Positions 22,084 through 33,220 are shown, counted from the first letter of the stretch. The stretch is DNA of 64,000 nt from Culex pipiens pallens (GCF_016801865.2 NC_068937.1:98169982-98233981); one strand, 5' to 3'. Notes: generated by a model from the letters alone, not told the origin. Numbers and translations: made by a program.

Positions 22084-23496
22084 TAGTGCGTCCATCCCGG
22101 GAATTCCCGGGACAAAAATCCCGGGATTTTTCCAAAACCGGGAATTCCCGAATCCCGGGAATTTTCATAATTTGTCCCGGGAATTCCCGAAATTGAAAAA
22201 AATCAAATTTTGGTCTGAAAATTCAAATTTTGTTGTAGAAATAGATGAACAGTAAAATACATAGTAATCGATACGAACTTTAAAGCATTAAAATTTGTAT
22301 TCGGCATATAAAAAAAAGCAAAGCAATCCACTTTAACGACCCCCGGGTCTTTTGTGGGCTCTGTTGCAAGTTTCTGCTCATTTCTAGGCGTCCGAAGGTT
22401 ATGTGTGGTGAGTCACTCATAACCTCTTTTTACGCAAATGGACCGACGTTTTACTTCCCCATCCGATAGAAGGCGTGATCAGGCAAATTTCGTCTCGAAA
22501 AATGCCACCGGGTCCGTCTGGGATTGAACCCAGGCCACACTGGGGTTTATAGGCTACCACGCTAACCACTAAACCACCGGACCCGGGTATTCGGCATATA
22601 TCAGCTTTAATTTGACTGATAAGGGAAAATTGATTATAATTTAGTCATATATCCGCAAAATGCCTGGCGCAATAAATATCTTCTATTTAATTTTACGTAT
22701 TTTTGAAGACTATTTATCATATTTATATTTATGATATTAAAATTGAAAATTATCATCTTAAATTATTTTTCATCAAACTCCGGATTTTGGGGCAAGTAAC
22801 GAAATAAGACAGCTATTTAAGAAAAAAAAATTGCATCGTGTTTTGAATAACTTTGGTTAAAACAGGAACAGAAAAAAAATTTAGTACACCGATTTCCAAA
22901 TGTATTGCTCTGAAATCTCCTGTACCTTTTCAGCCTGTATTCCTGATTTTCCCTGGTTGACGTTAGTAACTTAAAGAGAATTATTAAAATATGTTTTATA
23001 TAAAATAAAACATTCAAAAGTTATCTATAATTTTGCATTGACTGTTTTTTTTTTAAATATGAAGGACAATAGCTTATAGGACCTTTTTTTTTCAAAAAAA
23101 ACTCTTGTTGTCGCTTCTCGTTTTTGTAGATATTTTCAAAGAAATTTGTCTAGCTTTTTTAGTTGTGGCATATATTAAAATATATAGAAGAAATTTATTT
23201 ATAAAACACTTATTTAATTTGAATGACATTGAAAATTTAAATTTGAACTTTTTTTAAATAAAAAAAAACAATTTTAATTTCTTTTAAGTTATTTAAAAAT
23301 TGTCGTCCTTGTTTAGATTGAAGTGTAGATTGTCACCAATTATTATTATTGAGCTTGAAAACATATCAAATATTATGAAAACATACATTTTATGACTGCT
23401 TCAAAAATTTCCCGGGATCCCGGGAATTCCCGGGATTTCAAAAATATTTTTCCCGTTTCCCGGGAAATTCAAAACCCGGGAAAATTGGACGCCCTA
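22084..23496. mobile_element. 1.4-kb TIR element with CCCGGG-rich ends and 7-bp TSD
   Basis: It starts TAGTGCGTCCATCCCGGG and ends CCCGGGAAAATTGGACGCCCTA, forming inverted termini rich in CCCGGG. It is flanked by TCAGGGG at 22077-22083 and 23497-23503. The AT-rich middle has no transposase. A SINE (22312-22586) is inserted in it. Fragments of the same ends are at 14946 and about 15290 and 16953. Confidence 0.75.
22312..22586 (-). mobile_element. tRNA-derived SINE, complete, with 14-bp TSD
   Basis: On the minus strand it begins with a tRNA-like head: A-box TGGTTTAGTGG, then GTTAGCGTGG, and B-box GGGTTCAATCCC, closed by GGTCCG/CGGACC complementary ends. A tRNA-unrelated body of about 170 bases follows, ending GGTCGTTAAAGTGGATTGC and a T-rich run. 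Flanks are identical copies of GTATTCGGCATATA (22298-22311 and 22587-22600). The head has the Glu/Asp/His-type TTTAGTGGTTAG signature. Confidence 0.88.
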
Positions 23497-23603
23497 TCAG
23501 GGGTGACATTGAGTCTGGGGGGTGAGATTGGGTCATACAAATTTCAGCTTTTTTTATGGCCCAATCTCACCCACCAGACCCAATGTCACCACTGATGACG
23601 GTA

Positions 23604-24369
23604 TCTCAAAAACTATTGGTTTGATTTTCAATGTTAAAAAATGAAACTTTTTTATTTTTATCTGATCTTTACAATAAAAATAACCTCAAAATTTCAAAAT
23701 GAAGCACAACTTTTAAAGGTCTACAAATAGATAATTTTCCACATCTCATATTTAGGACCAAATTCTAAAATTATGAAATTATTTCATTGAAAAGATCAGA
23801 AAAAATACAGAACCTTCTCCTCGGCCTTGTCCAGAGCCGAGGGACAAAAACCTTCAATCAATTTTAAATCAGCCTCAATCATGAAGAAATGTTTATTAAC
23901 ATAAGTAAATAAAATTTTCTCGGGAGTTTCAAAATCTCAATAATCTCAATTGACACAGTTTTAACATTTCTTTTTTTTGTAAAAATTACAACAATATTTA
24001 GTGGAAGAAGAAAGAAAGGAACTGCAAATTGCGGCGATTTATTTTTAACGATGTTTTTTTTTAACTTAAAGGCCAACTAATCACCTTTTATATGTGTCCA
24101 AGACTAAAGTCGGTTGAAATTGCGCGGAGTTATGATTTTTTTTGAAAAAAGTGGTTTTTGCGAAAATTGCCGACCACTTTAACACGGCGTATGAACCCTC
24201 AGTCCAATTTTGAGCCCAATCGGAGAATTTTTTTTTTTCAGTATATGCCCTTTTCATATGGAATAGCTGTATAAATTTGCATCACAGAAGTCGATACTGC
24301 AATCAACCAACTTATTCCCGCATCTCTCTCAAATCGAACCAAATCCCCCTGAAACCCCCTGATCCATAA
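23604..24369. other. AT-rich spacer
   Basis: No gene supported. 23820-23850 (CTTGTCCAGAGCCGAGGGAC) resembles 57695-57715 inside another MITE. Confidence 0.4.
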
Positions 24370-24675
24370 TTACTTGTACAATCCAAACCGCTGAAAGTTA
24401 TTCATGCTGTAACTTCTGCCGTAGCACAGACTGCTGCTGTTACCGCTGCCAAAGCTGAATCCCCCAATGCCGTAGCCACTGCGACAACTCTCGATGGAGC
24501 CTCCTCCAGCAGCGGCCTCTCCGGTAGTTGTTGTCGCCGCCGCCACTGACCGGATGGCCTCACCCGTCACCACGATTGTGCCCAAATATGGCGCTGGTGG
24601 CAACGACAGAACCGGGGCCGGCCGCTCAATTAGCAGCATTTTTCGCTTTGGCGCCGTTTCATCGAACATCAGCAT
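24370..24675 (-). CDS. Hypothetical protein or terminal exon, Ser/Gly-rich C-terminus
   Basis: A 101-codon frame in a less AT-rich island (24300-25350) opens with ATG and ends in TAA. The product has a basic start (MLMFDETAPKRKM), an Ala/Thr/Gly-rich middle and a C-terminus reading GGFSFGSGNSSSLCYG then RSYSMNNFQRFGLYK. I do not recognise the family. In favour of coding: mixed codon use with GC-rich third positions and a sensible C-terminus. Against: the opposite strand has an equally open frame (24494-24862), no clear acceptor or promoter is visible, and no adjoining exon was found. It might be a last exon or chance. Confidence 0.3.
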   Translation of the reverse strand: MLMFDETAPKRKMLLIERPAPVLSLPPAPYLGTIVVTGEAIRSVAAATTTTGEAAAGGGSIESCRSGYGIGGFSFGSGNSSSLCYGRSYSMNNFQRFGLYK

Positions 24676-25519
24676 CGCGTTTGTGTGTCTCCTTCTTCTT
24701 CTTCTTCTGTTGAACTATGCTGCCAATGCTGCTGCACCTCATCGAACTCAGCAAAACCTTCCTTTAGTAGGTCACTTGGCCACTGTCTCTCTCGCTTGCT
24801 TCGCTGCAGTGGGATTTGCACGTGCGGTCTTCCTTGCGGCCAAATCAAAACACACCAATTGATGCCACTTTTGGCCACTGGCCTTCATCGATGGCCGCCA
24901 CCCGAAAAAACTCTCGGGAACCGCTGCATCACCGGACTAAACAGTTGTAAATTTCGACCGAAACTGAGTTGCAAGTGGCACAGTTTTTTTTTCCCACCTT
25001 CACGTAATCCTGCCACCCCCGGAAAGTCCTCGGAACTACTAAACGCACCCAGCCAGCCAACAACCAACACTATGGAAACACTTTCGAAGAATTCACAATC
25101 GGCGAGCTTTTCTTCGCCCCGGACAGAGCGAGGTGTGAAGCATAAATTTATGCTTTGGCGATGCAAAGCTCAATCCAATAGAACTTGGCACGTGGCGTGG
25201 TGGAACAAGAATGAATGCATGAACTCGTCGTTCGATTTGTGTAGTTCGGAAAAAGCATTAGATGTAAGCTCGATTTGTCTTCGAGAAATTGAAGGGGAAA
25301 GGTGGGGGAGGAGGAAATGGGTCGGGGTTCCAGACATTTGAATAAAATGCGATTAGGGAAAGGGGAATTGTCTAAGGATGCACGGTGAGAGTTCTGGTAT
25401 TGGAAATTGGACATTATTTTCGCTCAGACATGATGTCTTCCTAGCCGAAAAGTCTGGGTTGAACGCTGCATCCAACAACAATTTCCAAAAAAGAAGTTAT
25501 TTTTTTACACAATTGCAAC
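24676..25519. other. GC-richer island, no confident gene
   Basis: A plus-strand frame of 218 codons (24685-25341) and others overlap here, but none shows a domain or convincing composition. Possibly exonic or leader sequence of a gene continuing elsewhere. Confidence 0.3.
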
Positions 25520-25817
25520 CAGGGCTGTGGAGTCGGAGTCGGAGTCGGAGCCGGAGTCGGTGGAGTCGGGTCTTTTTGGGGACCTGGAGTCGGAGTCGGA
25601 GTCGGAGTCGTCAAAACTCGAACAGCTGGAGTCGGAGTCGGAGTTGGAGTCGGCTAAATTTTATGAGCTGGAGTCGGAGCCGGAGTCGGAGCCGAAAATT
25701 TCTGATAACCCGGAGTCGGAGTCGGAGTCGGAGTTACCAAATATTCAACAAAAATTATTATTTTTTTATTGTTCAGTTTTTGTTATAATGCAGGTTAATT
25801 CACAAAGCTTCTTATAC

Positions 25818-26729
25818 CGTAAACCGGGGTGACATTGATAGGATTTTAATTTATTTTTGGAATATTTTCCAACTGATACGGGTTTTCTCAAGACTATTAC
25901 TTTAAAACATGTACTAGGGTAGGCCACACAAGGTCCATGCACTATTTTTGAAAAAAAGGTTTTTCAATAGTGTTCAAAAAAAAGTTGCGTAAAAATTATT
26001 ATTTTGAATACCGGGGTGACTTTGATAGTCATAGTTTTTGTTGTTAAAAGCAGGTTAAAGGTGTTCAAATTTAATTTTTACATCGCTAAGGTTGCAAATA
26101 TTGTTTTCAACAAAAAAATCAATGTTTACATTTAGTTAACTAAGTTTATAAGCTTTTTAACAAAATACATATAAATTTTAGATAAAATTGTTCAAAAGTT
26201 AGAATGTTGCCTAAATTTTTTTAAAAATAGTTCTGTTTATAAAATTATTGATTCATATTACATTTTAAACTGAATTCGAAGCACGAATCACAAGTTTTCA
26301 CATTTTGTATGAAATTTGTTCTACAGAAAATGCATTCAAATTTGGAAATTTTATTTAATTATGTATCAAGAACACAACATTTTTATTATTTACTAGCTTT
26401 GTTTACCTTCTCCTAGTGGAAAATTGTCCAAAGAATCCGAAAATTCATTCCGTTTTCCGATTTGAAATCTTGTTCATTGAGAAAATCATATCACTTTCAG
26501 AATATGAAAATAAGGCTATTCATCAACGTTTTCTTAATTATAGTTAACTAACTATTCAAACTTTTTAAAACTTATGAAAACTTGTTCTAGAAGTACCTTG
26601 AACCTTTTTCTACCCCGGTCAGTATGATTCCATTTAATTCCGTCCTTTTTTTATTTGTACTCTTCATTTTGCGAAAAAATCTCAAACCTATCAAAGTCAA
26701 CCCGGCTATCAAAGTCACCCCGTTTTACG
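25818..26729. mobile_element. 0.9-kb TIR element inside the hAT copy
   Basis: CGTAAACCGGGGTGACATTG at the left is complementary, with two changes, to CAAAGTCACCCCGTTTTACG at the right. The second hAT copy lacks it, so it is probably a later insertion. A homologous copy interrupted by a MITE is at 56006-58307. Confidence 0.7.
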
Positions 26730-27462
26730 TTTTTTTAATTGTTTTTTTTTAAGAGATTTATCAGATGCCATTATGTTTTTGTATACACACAGCCATCTTT
26801 TACACCGATAGCGAATGTCGTGCAGGTTTAATGTAATTCATTTTTCAGGAAAAAAGTTACGAGGTACATAAAAAGATTAAAAGTAACAAACACTGTTTTT
26901 GGAAATCGGAAAAAAAATCTTCCATCAAATATTGATCCTTACACTGTAATTTGGATTTGGACCGCACTTTTCTCTCGCACTTTTGACAACAAAATTTCCA
27001 AAAACTAGGCAACCAGCAGTTGTTTATTCTAGATTAAATTTTCAAAACAACCTATCCCTCATGGGTTTCCTATGCAGATAGGGCCTTTTGAAAATTTAAT
27101 TGAGTATTTACATTTCCAGTCGCAGTTTCCACCAAACTAGACATTCGCACTTTAAAATTGCGATTGACAGGTGAGCAACATCGGCTCGCTTTGATCATAT
27201 TAAAAAAAAAAAAGAAATCCCAAGCCAGCTTAACAAGTCGCAATAGTGCGATCGATAGCAATAATTTAGTGCGAAGTCCAAGTTAGTGAGAATTGCGCAA
27301 TAATTAACGATTATAACCATCTATTTCTTGGAACTCAACATGCACATTTTGTTTATAACCAAGTAAAAAAAACATAGAGTCGCGTTTGAAATATTTGAAT
27401 AATTTTGAAATAATCATTGAATATGTTGAATATATCGATTATTTTAATGTTTACTATTTGTC

Positions 27463-27640
27463 CCGCCCGTGTGGATCAATCGGACCGCGCACTGGACTAC
27501 CAATCCAGAGGTTGCTGGTTCGAATCCCGCGGCGGGCGCTCTAAAATTCTTTGTGTAAATATGGGTATCCTTGTAGATAAAAGGAAGACACTAGTGGTTG
27601 GTACTAGCAATGGTGGCCGACAGCTATAAAGTCAATTTCA
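27463..27640 (+). mobile_element. tRNA-derived SINE
   Basis: The head has complementary ends (GCCCG...CGGGC), an anticodon-like stem CTGGA/TCCAG around a 7-base loop CTACCAA, and a perfect B-box GGTTCGAATCC at about 27518. A body ending GGCCGACAGCTATAAAGTC follows, a 3' end of the kind found on mosquito SINEs. It lies inside hAT copy 1 and is absent from the homologous part of copy 2 (about 60140-60240). The D-arm is irregular, so a working tRNA is unlikely. Confidence 0.65.
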
Positions 27641-28836
27641 TTTCTCAACTAAATCTGAAAGTGTCGAGCCTTAGCAAACTGTTTTGATATCGTTGTAAAT
27701 TATCGTTGAACAAATCTCAAGATATCAGTACCAAAAAGGATATTATAAAAATCGCATTAAAAAATAATAGGATTTAATTTCTTTTCAAATATTATTCCAC
27801 CGGTAAGAACTAAGTCCCACGCCAATATGACGGAAGGTGATTATCATAGCAAATTAATTTACCTAAAAAAATCTAGGAAAGGTAGCTTAAGGGGTCCTTT
27901 TGAAATATCTGTGACTTAGAAATTATTTTACCTAGGGATTTTTGATTTATTTTAATTTTGAAATTTTCTATATATTTAAAATTGTTAGTTAAAAAACCAA
28001 GGTAACATTGATAGTCACTGTGTTTTTTATAAATATCAGCCTAAAGGTGAGCAAATTGAATTTATTTGGTAAATTGATCATTCAGGCTAGGTTTCTTTTA
28101 ATGATTCATTAAAAAAATACAAAATGAAATGAAATATTTAAATTTATTAGCTTTTAAAAAAATAAAGGAATGTGAGGTTCTGTAAATAAATCCAAATTTA
28201 CTTCAAAATTGTTCTTCTTAAAATGCCTTCAAAGCCAGAAACATTTTTTGATTTCTGTTTTAAAAACGTATAAAACATGTGACCTAGAAACTTTTTTTCC
28301 AATTTAAGATTCGAACGTATTTTCCTTGAGAAAAAAATTACACTTAGAGAGTATTTAAATAATCCAATTTATCAATGTTATCAAAATGATAGTAAACTAA
28401 ATTTTGAAATATTTAAAATTATTTGGAGTCGGAGTCGGAGCCAACCATTTGTTGAAAGCTGGAGTCGGAGTCGGAGTCGGCTAGAGTTGGTAGGCCGGAG
28501 TTGGAGTCGGAGTCGGAGTCGGTTGGAGCTGAAAGTCGGAGCCGGAGTAGGAGTTGGAGTCGGCTAAACTCAGAAAGCCGGAGTCGGAGTCGGAGTCGGA
28601 GTCGCTTGAAATATGACCCGACTCCGCAGCCCTGATTGCAACAATCCTGATCAAGAAAACTTGTTTTATGACAAGTGACAACATGGCAGTTGTGTTATTA
28701 TTGTGTGCAAGGTGAAATTTTAAAATTTGGAATGCATTTTAACTGTATTGGATTTTTTTGTAAATCACTTAAATTTTCACAAAATATCTTAATTTTTTTT
28801 AATAGTTTAATTTTTATAATTTGTGTATCAAATGAT

Positions 28837-30366
28837 GAGCAACTCTCTACGAAATCGGCCGATTCCGACCATTTTTATTTTATGTATTTTTTTATTTGGC
28901 TCAAACTTTGTGGGGGCCTTCCCTATGACCAAATAAGCTATTTTGCATCATTGGTTCACCCATACAAGTCTCCATACAATTTTGGCTGCTGTCCATACAA
29001 AAATGGTATGTAAATATTCAAACAGCTGTAACTTTTGAGTGAATTTTCTGATCAACTTGGTGTCTTCGGCAAAGTTGTAGGTATTGTTGAGGACTATTGA
29101 GAAAAAAATAGGTACACGGAAAAAAAAATTGCAGATTTTTTTATCAACATTTTTTTCACAAAAACTCAATTTCCCAAAAGATTTTTTGATATGTTTTAGG
29201 AGACAAAAAACCGCAACTTTTGAGCCATAGAGAAACATGGTCAAAAAATCTGCCGCCGAGTTATGAATTTTTGAAAAAAATAATGATCTTTAAGAAAAGA
29301 CACACGAAAATTGAAGTTTTCTAAGTCTCACCAAAACAACCCACCATTTTCTAATGTCGATATCTCAGCAACTAATAATCTGATTTTCAATGTTAAAACA
29401 TGAAACATTCGTGAAATTTGCCGATTTTTTCTAAAAAAATATTTTGAATTTTTTTAAATCAAGACTAACATTTTAAATGGGCGTAATATTCAATGTTTGG
29501 CCCTTTAAAAATGTTAGTCTTGATTTAAAAAAATTCAAAATATTTTTTTCGAAAAGATCGGAAAATTTCACGAATGTTTCATGTTTTAACATTGAAAATC
29601 GGACCATTAGTTGCTGAGATATCGACATTAGAAAATGGTGAGTTGTTTTGGTGAGGCTTAGAAAACTTCAATTTTCGTGTTTCTTTTCCTTTAAGCCGCT
29701 GTATCTCAGCAACCAGAGGTCTTTACAAAAATAATATTTCTAGAAATGGTCACTCATGGTAACTTTTTTTAAAAATCGAAAAACTGCAAATATTTCGCTA
29801 AAATCAAACTTTCGGTGGCTATATCTTGAAAACGGAGCTCTTTATCAAAAAATCTGTAGAGTAGTTTTCGATTGCAAATTCAATGTTGCATTAAAAAATT
29901 AAGTCAAATTTGTTTTTTTTTTCGGCGGCAGATTTTTTGACCATGTTTCTATTTTTTGACTATGGCTCAAAAGTTGCGGTTTTTGTCTCCTAAAACATAT
30001 GAAAAAATCTAGAAAATCAAAAAATAAGTATTTTGGGAAATTGAGTTTTTGTGAAAAAAATGTTGAAAAAAAAATCTGCAAATTTTTGTTTCCGTGTACC
30101 TATTTTTTTTCTCAATAGTCCTCAACAATACCTACAACTTTGCCGAAGACACCAAATTGATCAGAAAATTCACTCAAAAGTTACAGCTGTTTGAATATTT
30201 ACATACCATTTTTGTATGGACAGCAGCCAAAATTGTATGGAGACTTGTATGGGTGAACCAATGATGCAAAATAGCTTATTTGGTCATAGGGAAGGCCCCC
30301 ACAAAGTTTGAGCCAAATCAAAAAATACAAATAAAATCCATTTCCGTTTTTGGTAGAGAATTGCTC
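28837..30366. mobile_element. 1.5-kb foldback element, copy A
   Basis: GAGCAACTCTCTACG at the left mirrors the GTAGAGAATTGCTC end at the right, and the arms remain complementary almost to the centre near 29491 (CACCAAAACAACCCACC with GTGAGTTGTTTTGGTG). The right arm holds about 230 extra bases (about 29700-29930). Transcription would give a hairpin RNA with arms of roughly 650 bases. Copy B is 52196-53601 and a single arm is at 46860-47135. No protein is encoded. Confidence 0.85.
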
Positions 30367-31072
30367 TGATGCAAAATTTTATATGAAGCATAAAAAAATT
30401 GAATTTATGTTTGAAGCATGCAAAACTTAGCTTCGTTTAATACCCATATTGCAAATTTTGCCTATTTGAGTGTTATCGAAAAATACCGTATTTCGTGCTT
30501 GCCATTTCATTACTTGTGAAAAACATGCAAAAAAATTAAAAAGTTACTTTTAAAAAAATGAAAAAAATAGATAGGCAAAATGTAATGATAAGAGGTGGTA
30601 GAATCGGCCAAATACTACCGAAAACAAACATAAACTTAACAAGATAAATGCAAATTAAAATACTAAAAATGAAACAAGAAAAAGATAAAACGTAAAGTAA
30701 AGTTTTTCGTAGAACAAAAGTTGCTCAAAATGACCTCCTAAACACGGGAAAAATAAAAATATTCGAAAAAAAAATTTGGGCAGTAGAGGGTTAATACTGT
30801 GCAGGAAGAATGAGTTCATTCCATCCAATAGTTTTCGAGATATGTCAATTTGAAGTAAAAAATAAGTGGTGCTCTGGTGCAACCACACGGCGTTCGAGAG
30901 TTAACAAATATAGCATTTTTTTTAATCGCTTGTCAATTGATTTTTTAATAAAGAAAATTAATCTGACCATGATTGATCTTGAGTGATTTTTTCTAACTCA
31001 TAGCTGACTTCTCCCACTATCCCACTGTTCCAAGTGCATGTGTTTGGAGCGCCAACATAAAATAACATGAAT
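30367..31072. other. AT-rich spacer
   Basis: Contains the degenerate CATATTGCAAATT/AAATACCGTATTT phrases near 30450-30500. No gene seen. Confidence 0.45.
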
Positions 31073-31316
31073 TAGGGGAACTATGCCCTTTCTCAGCCTA
31101 TTTCTAGTATCGGCCTATCAGTACTTTGTTCATGAATTACCGCTTTCATAAAATGTTTTCGACTGTTCCAAAGTAATAAATAGCTCATATAAAAGTGAGC
31201 AAGCAACTCTTCATTGTTGATACACCTGAAAATGTTGATTTAATAGCGGAAAACGGCAAAAGTGATGAGAATTGGTCGAACGGCTTAGAGTGATAAAAAT
31301 GGGTATATTTCCCCTA
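31073..31316. mobile_element. 244-bp MITE, copy A (TAGGGGAA...TTCCCCTA)
   Basis: TAGGGGAACTATGCCC at the left is complementary to GGGTATATTTCCCCTA at the right. Copy B in inverse orientation is 42761-42987, and a decayed half is at 21099-21205. Confidence 0.75.
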
Positions 31317-32097
31317 TGTGCAAGTTGTGAACCGCATCCCACCAGCATGCCCCGGCGACTAACACTAATCCAATCGCCGTAAAACTTTTATTTATGAGGC
31401 CGGGGGGCTGTTCGGTATCCTAGGAAGCCAATGGAGCATTTCCATTCGAGCAGTTTTTGCTTTTTTCTACAATGTATTTCTTATGGAGCGAACTGTCAAA
31501 AACTGCTCGACAGCGGGTACTCCATTCCGCGAATTGTGTTTTGATAAGCTTTCGACTCCAAAACAAACTCCATCCTTTCCCGACCCTCCCTTTCAAGTTG
31601 AATACAACATTGCATTAAAGCGGCGCGAGGGGCGTGCCAATGGAACTTCGTTTTTTCAATCGCGATTCCGCGAGACATGCTTTGAATATTTCGATGTTTG
31701 ATTGAAGTTCCGTTGCAGTGTGATAAACAGTTTTCGGGCTTCGTCGTTTAGAACGAGGTTTTGTAATGTAACACGTAGGTACGTGTCGCGAAGGTACGTC
31801 ACGTTTCTGCTGTTGAAGTTATTGTGGGCGATGATTCCCCGAAGGTAGTTAACCTATTTTTTGCAGTGGATTGATGTGTCTGCGCAATTTCCTGATAGCT
31901 GATAGGTTTGAAGCAATTGGAGTAATGTAAGAGATTGGCATGTGTGCAATCAAAACTCATGTTATTCTTGGAAGATTTTTCAAAATAAATATTTTTTTAA
32001 AGTTTTGTTGAATTTTTGAGTTGTTGAGTTCATGGTTTTATGTTTATTTAAACTCTTTTTTTTTAGGAAATCGATTCAAAAATTGAAAGAAACTTAC
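31317..32097. other. Low-copy stretch, no supported gene
   Basis: Near-complementary segments GAGCAGTTTTTGC (about 31447) and GCGAACTGTCAAAAACTGCTCG (about 31489) suggest a small repeat. A plus frame at 31483-31701 shows no recognisable domain. Confidence 0.35.
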
Positions 32098-32191
32098 CCA
32101 CAAACAATGAGTTGGTCTAGTTCAGGCGATCCAACGAATACCATGCGACATTGTGCCACTAAGAACGAGTTGAACCGGTTGGCGGTCTGGT
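32098..32191 (-). CDS. Candidate internal exon, 94 bp, family uncertain
   Basis: On the minus strand a long pyrimidine tract ending TTTTTTTTTGCAG precedes 94 bases that finish at a strong donor (GTGG then GTAAGTTT). One of three phases is fully open (two leading bases, 30 codons, two trailing bases) and includes MVFVGSPELDQLIVCG. That stretch loosely resembles the helix of HECT ubiquitin ligases that normally reads like RPEELELLVCG, but the preceding spacing is about five residues short, so I do not assign it. No phase-compatible neighbour was found. The coding segment at 33748-34284 on the same strand does not join to it directly. Confidence 0.35.
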
Positions 32192-33001
32192 CTGCAAAAA
32201 AAAACAGAGAAAAGAACATTAGAAGAAGACATCAATTAAACACGCACATTAAATACACAGTTAGCACGGCCAATCGGTCACACCGTTGCTGGTTAGTTAC
32301 TCCAACTAAAATGATGAATCAGCAGTTCGGACTGCTGCTCAAAGCCAAACATCAATCATCGTCCCAAAGTTTGATTGCTGGTTTGCGTTTACCGTTTCTC
32401 GCAAAAATAAAAACTAATAAAATTCCGAAAAAAAAGTTTCTCAGAATTGCCGACTCGCATAGTTAACTTTCTTTCTGAGGGCAAATCAAATCAATCAATT
32501 TCCGGCCGAAGGCCTCTAACGGAGCTTGCCGCTGCTTTTACAACCTCGAGCCCATTTATGGCACATTACGCCGTGATTGTCTCATAACGTTAATGAGTCT
32601 ATTTCGCCGGCTCGCCAAATTAAACCTCTCATTATCGCCCGCTCACGATCTGTTTATTGAACATTGTTTTGCCTTTCGGAAGTTGGCGAAAAAAAAACAG
32701 AAATTGCACCTCTCTCACTTGTCGACATGCAATTGCTCAGGGGAACCAAAAATAAACAAAACTTCGCATGTTTGGCGTTCAACCGCCTCATTATATGGAA
32801 GCTATCATCGCGGTTTTCATCGCGGTTTTTGTTTGTCTAAATTGTTGAACATCGAAAACGTCATATTAGATCAGTCAAACTGCACGGAGGCGAAGCAAAT
32901 GCAAGTCATCTCCCAGAGCTGATAGCGATCGAAGAAAGTGATAGGGGTCAATTAGCAGTGGAAAATTTAACCTACAATCTGAACGGAATAGAGTTATTTC
33001 C
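32192..33001. other. Low-copy stretch, no supported gene
   Basis: Composition is less AT-rich than the repeat blocks. Open frames at 32032-32466 and 32593-32922 (plus) lack domains; the first overlaps the candidate minus-strand exon. Confidence 0.3.
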
Positions 33002-33220
33002 TTTTTGTATTTTTGTCTTTTTGTCTTTTTGTCTTTTTGTCTTTTTGTCTTTTTGTCTTTTTGTCTTTTTGTCTTTTTGTCTTTTTGTCTTTTTGTCTTT
33101 TTGTCTTTTTGTCTTTTTGTCTTTTTGTCTTTTTGTCTTTTTGTCTTTTTGTCTTTTTGTCTTTTTGTCTTTTTGTCTTTTTGTCTGTTTGTCTTTTTGT
33201 CTTTTTGTTTTTATATTTTT
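33002..33220. repeat. Octamer array (TTTTTGTC)n
   Basis: About 25 nearly perfect copies of TTTTTGTC. All three plus frames are open and read LFVFLSFC-like strings, which is an artefact of the unit. The complementary array is at 35096-35372. Confidence 0.97.

Larger units (their letters stand above)
22069..23603. mobile_element. 115-bp hairpin MITE split by a later insertion
   Basis: TACCGTCATCAGGGG (22069-22083) and the segment 23504-23603 together form a hairpin: TGACATTGAGTCTGG faces CCAGACCCAATGTCA and the outer ends TACCGTCATCAG / CTGATGACGGTA pair. The element at 22084-23496 splits it. Confidence 0.75.
25520..28634. mobile_element. Non-autonomous hAT-type element with GGAGTC arrays, copy 1
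   Basis: The ends CAGGGCTGTGGAGTCGG and CCGACTCCGCAGCCCTG are inverted repeats with one mismatch, and the flanks are identical 8-bp ATTGCAAC (25512-25519 and 28635-28642). Both subterminal regions (25530-25735 and 28425-28620) are arrays of GGAGTC units broken by short spacers. CAG ends and an 8-bp duplication are hAT hallmarks. The interior is AT-rich and codes for no transposase. Frames rich in SES or SRSRS are the GGAGTC array read as codons. Copy 2, inverted, is at 58892-61012. Confidence 0.88.

Noticed and set aside
24685..25341. 218-codon plus-strand frame
   Set aside because: No domain, low-complexity Ser/Cys-rich start, and overlapping frames on both strands of similar quality.
25527..25832. 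Acidic SES-rich or SRSRS-rich protein
   Set aside because: It is the GGAGTC subterminal array of a transposon read as codons; the same occurs at 58900-59110 and 60744-60956.
27463..27540. Functional tRNA gene with ACC anticodon loop
   Set aside because: Irregular D-arm and T-stem mismatch, and a SINE-like body follows, so I call it a SINE.
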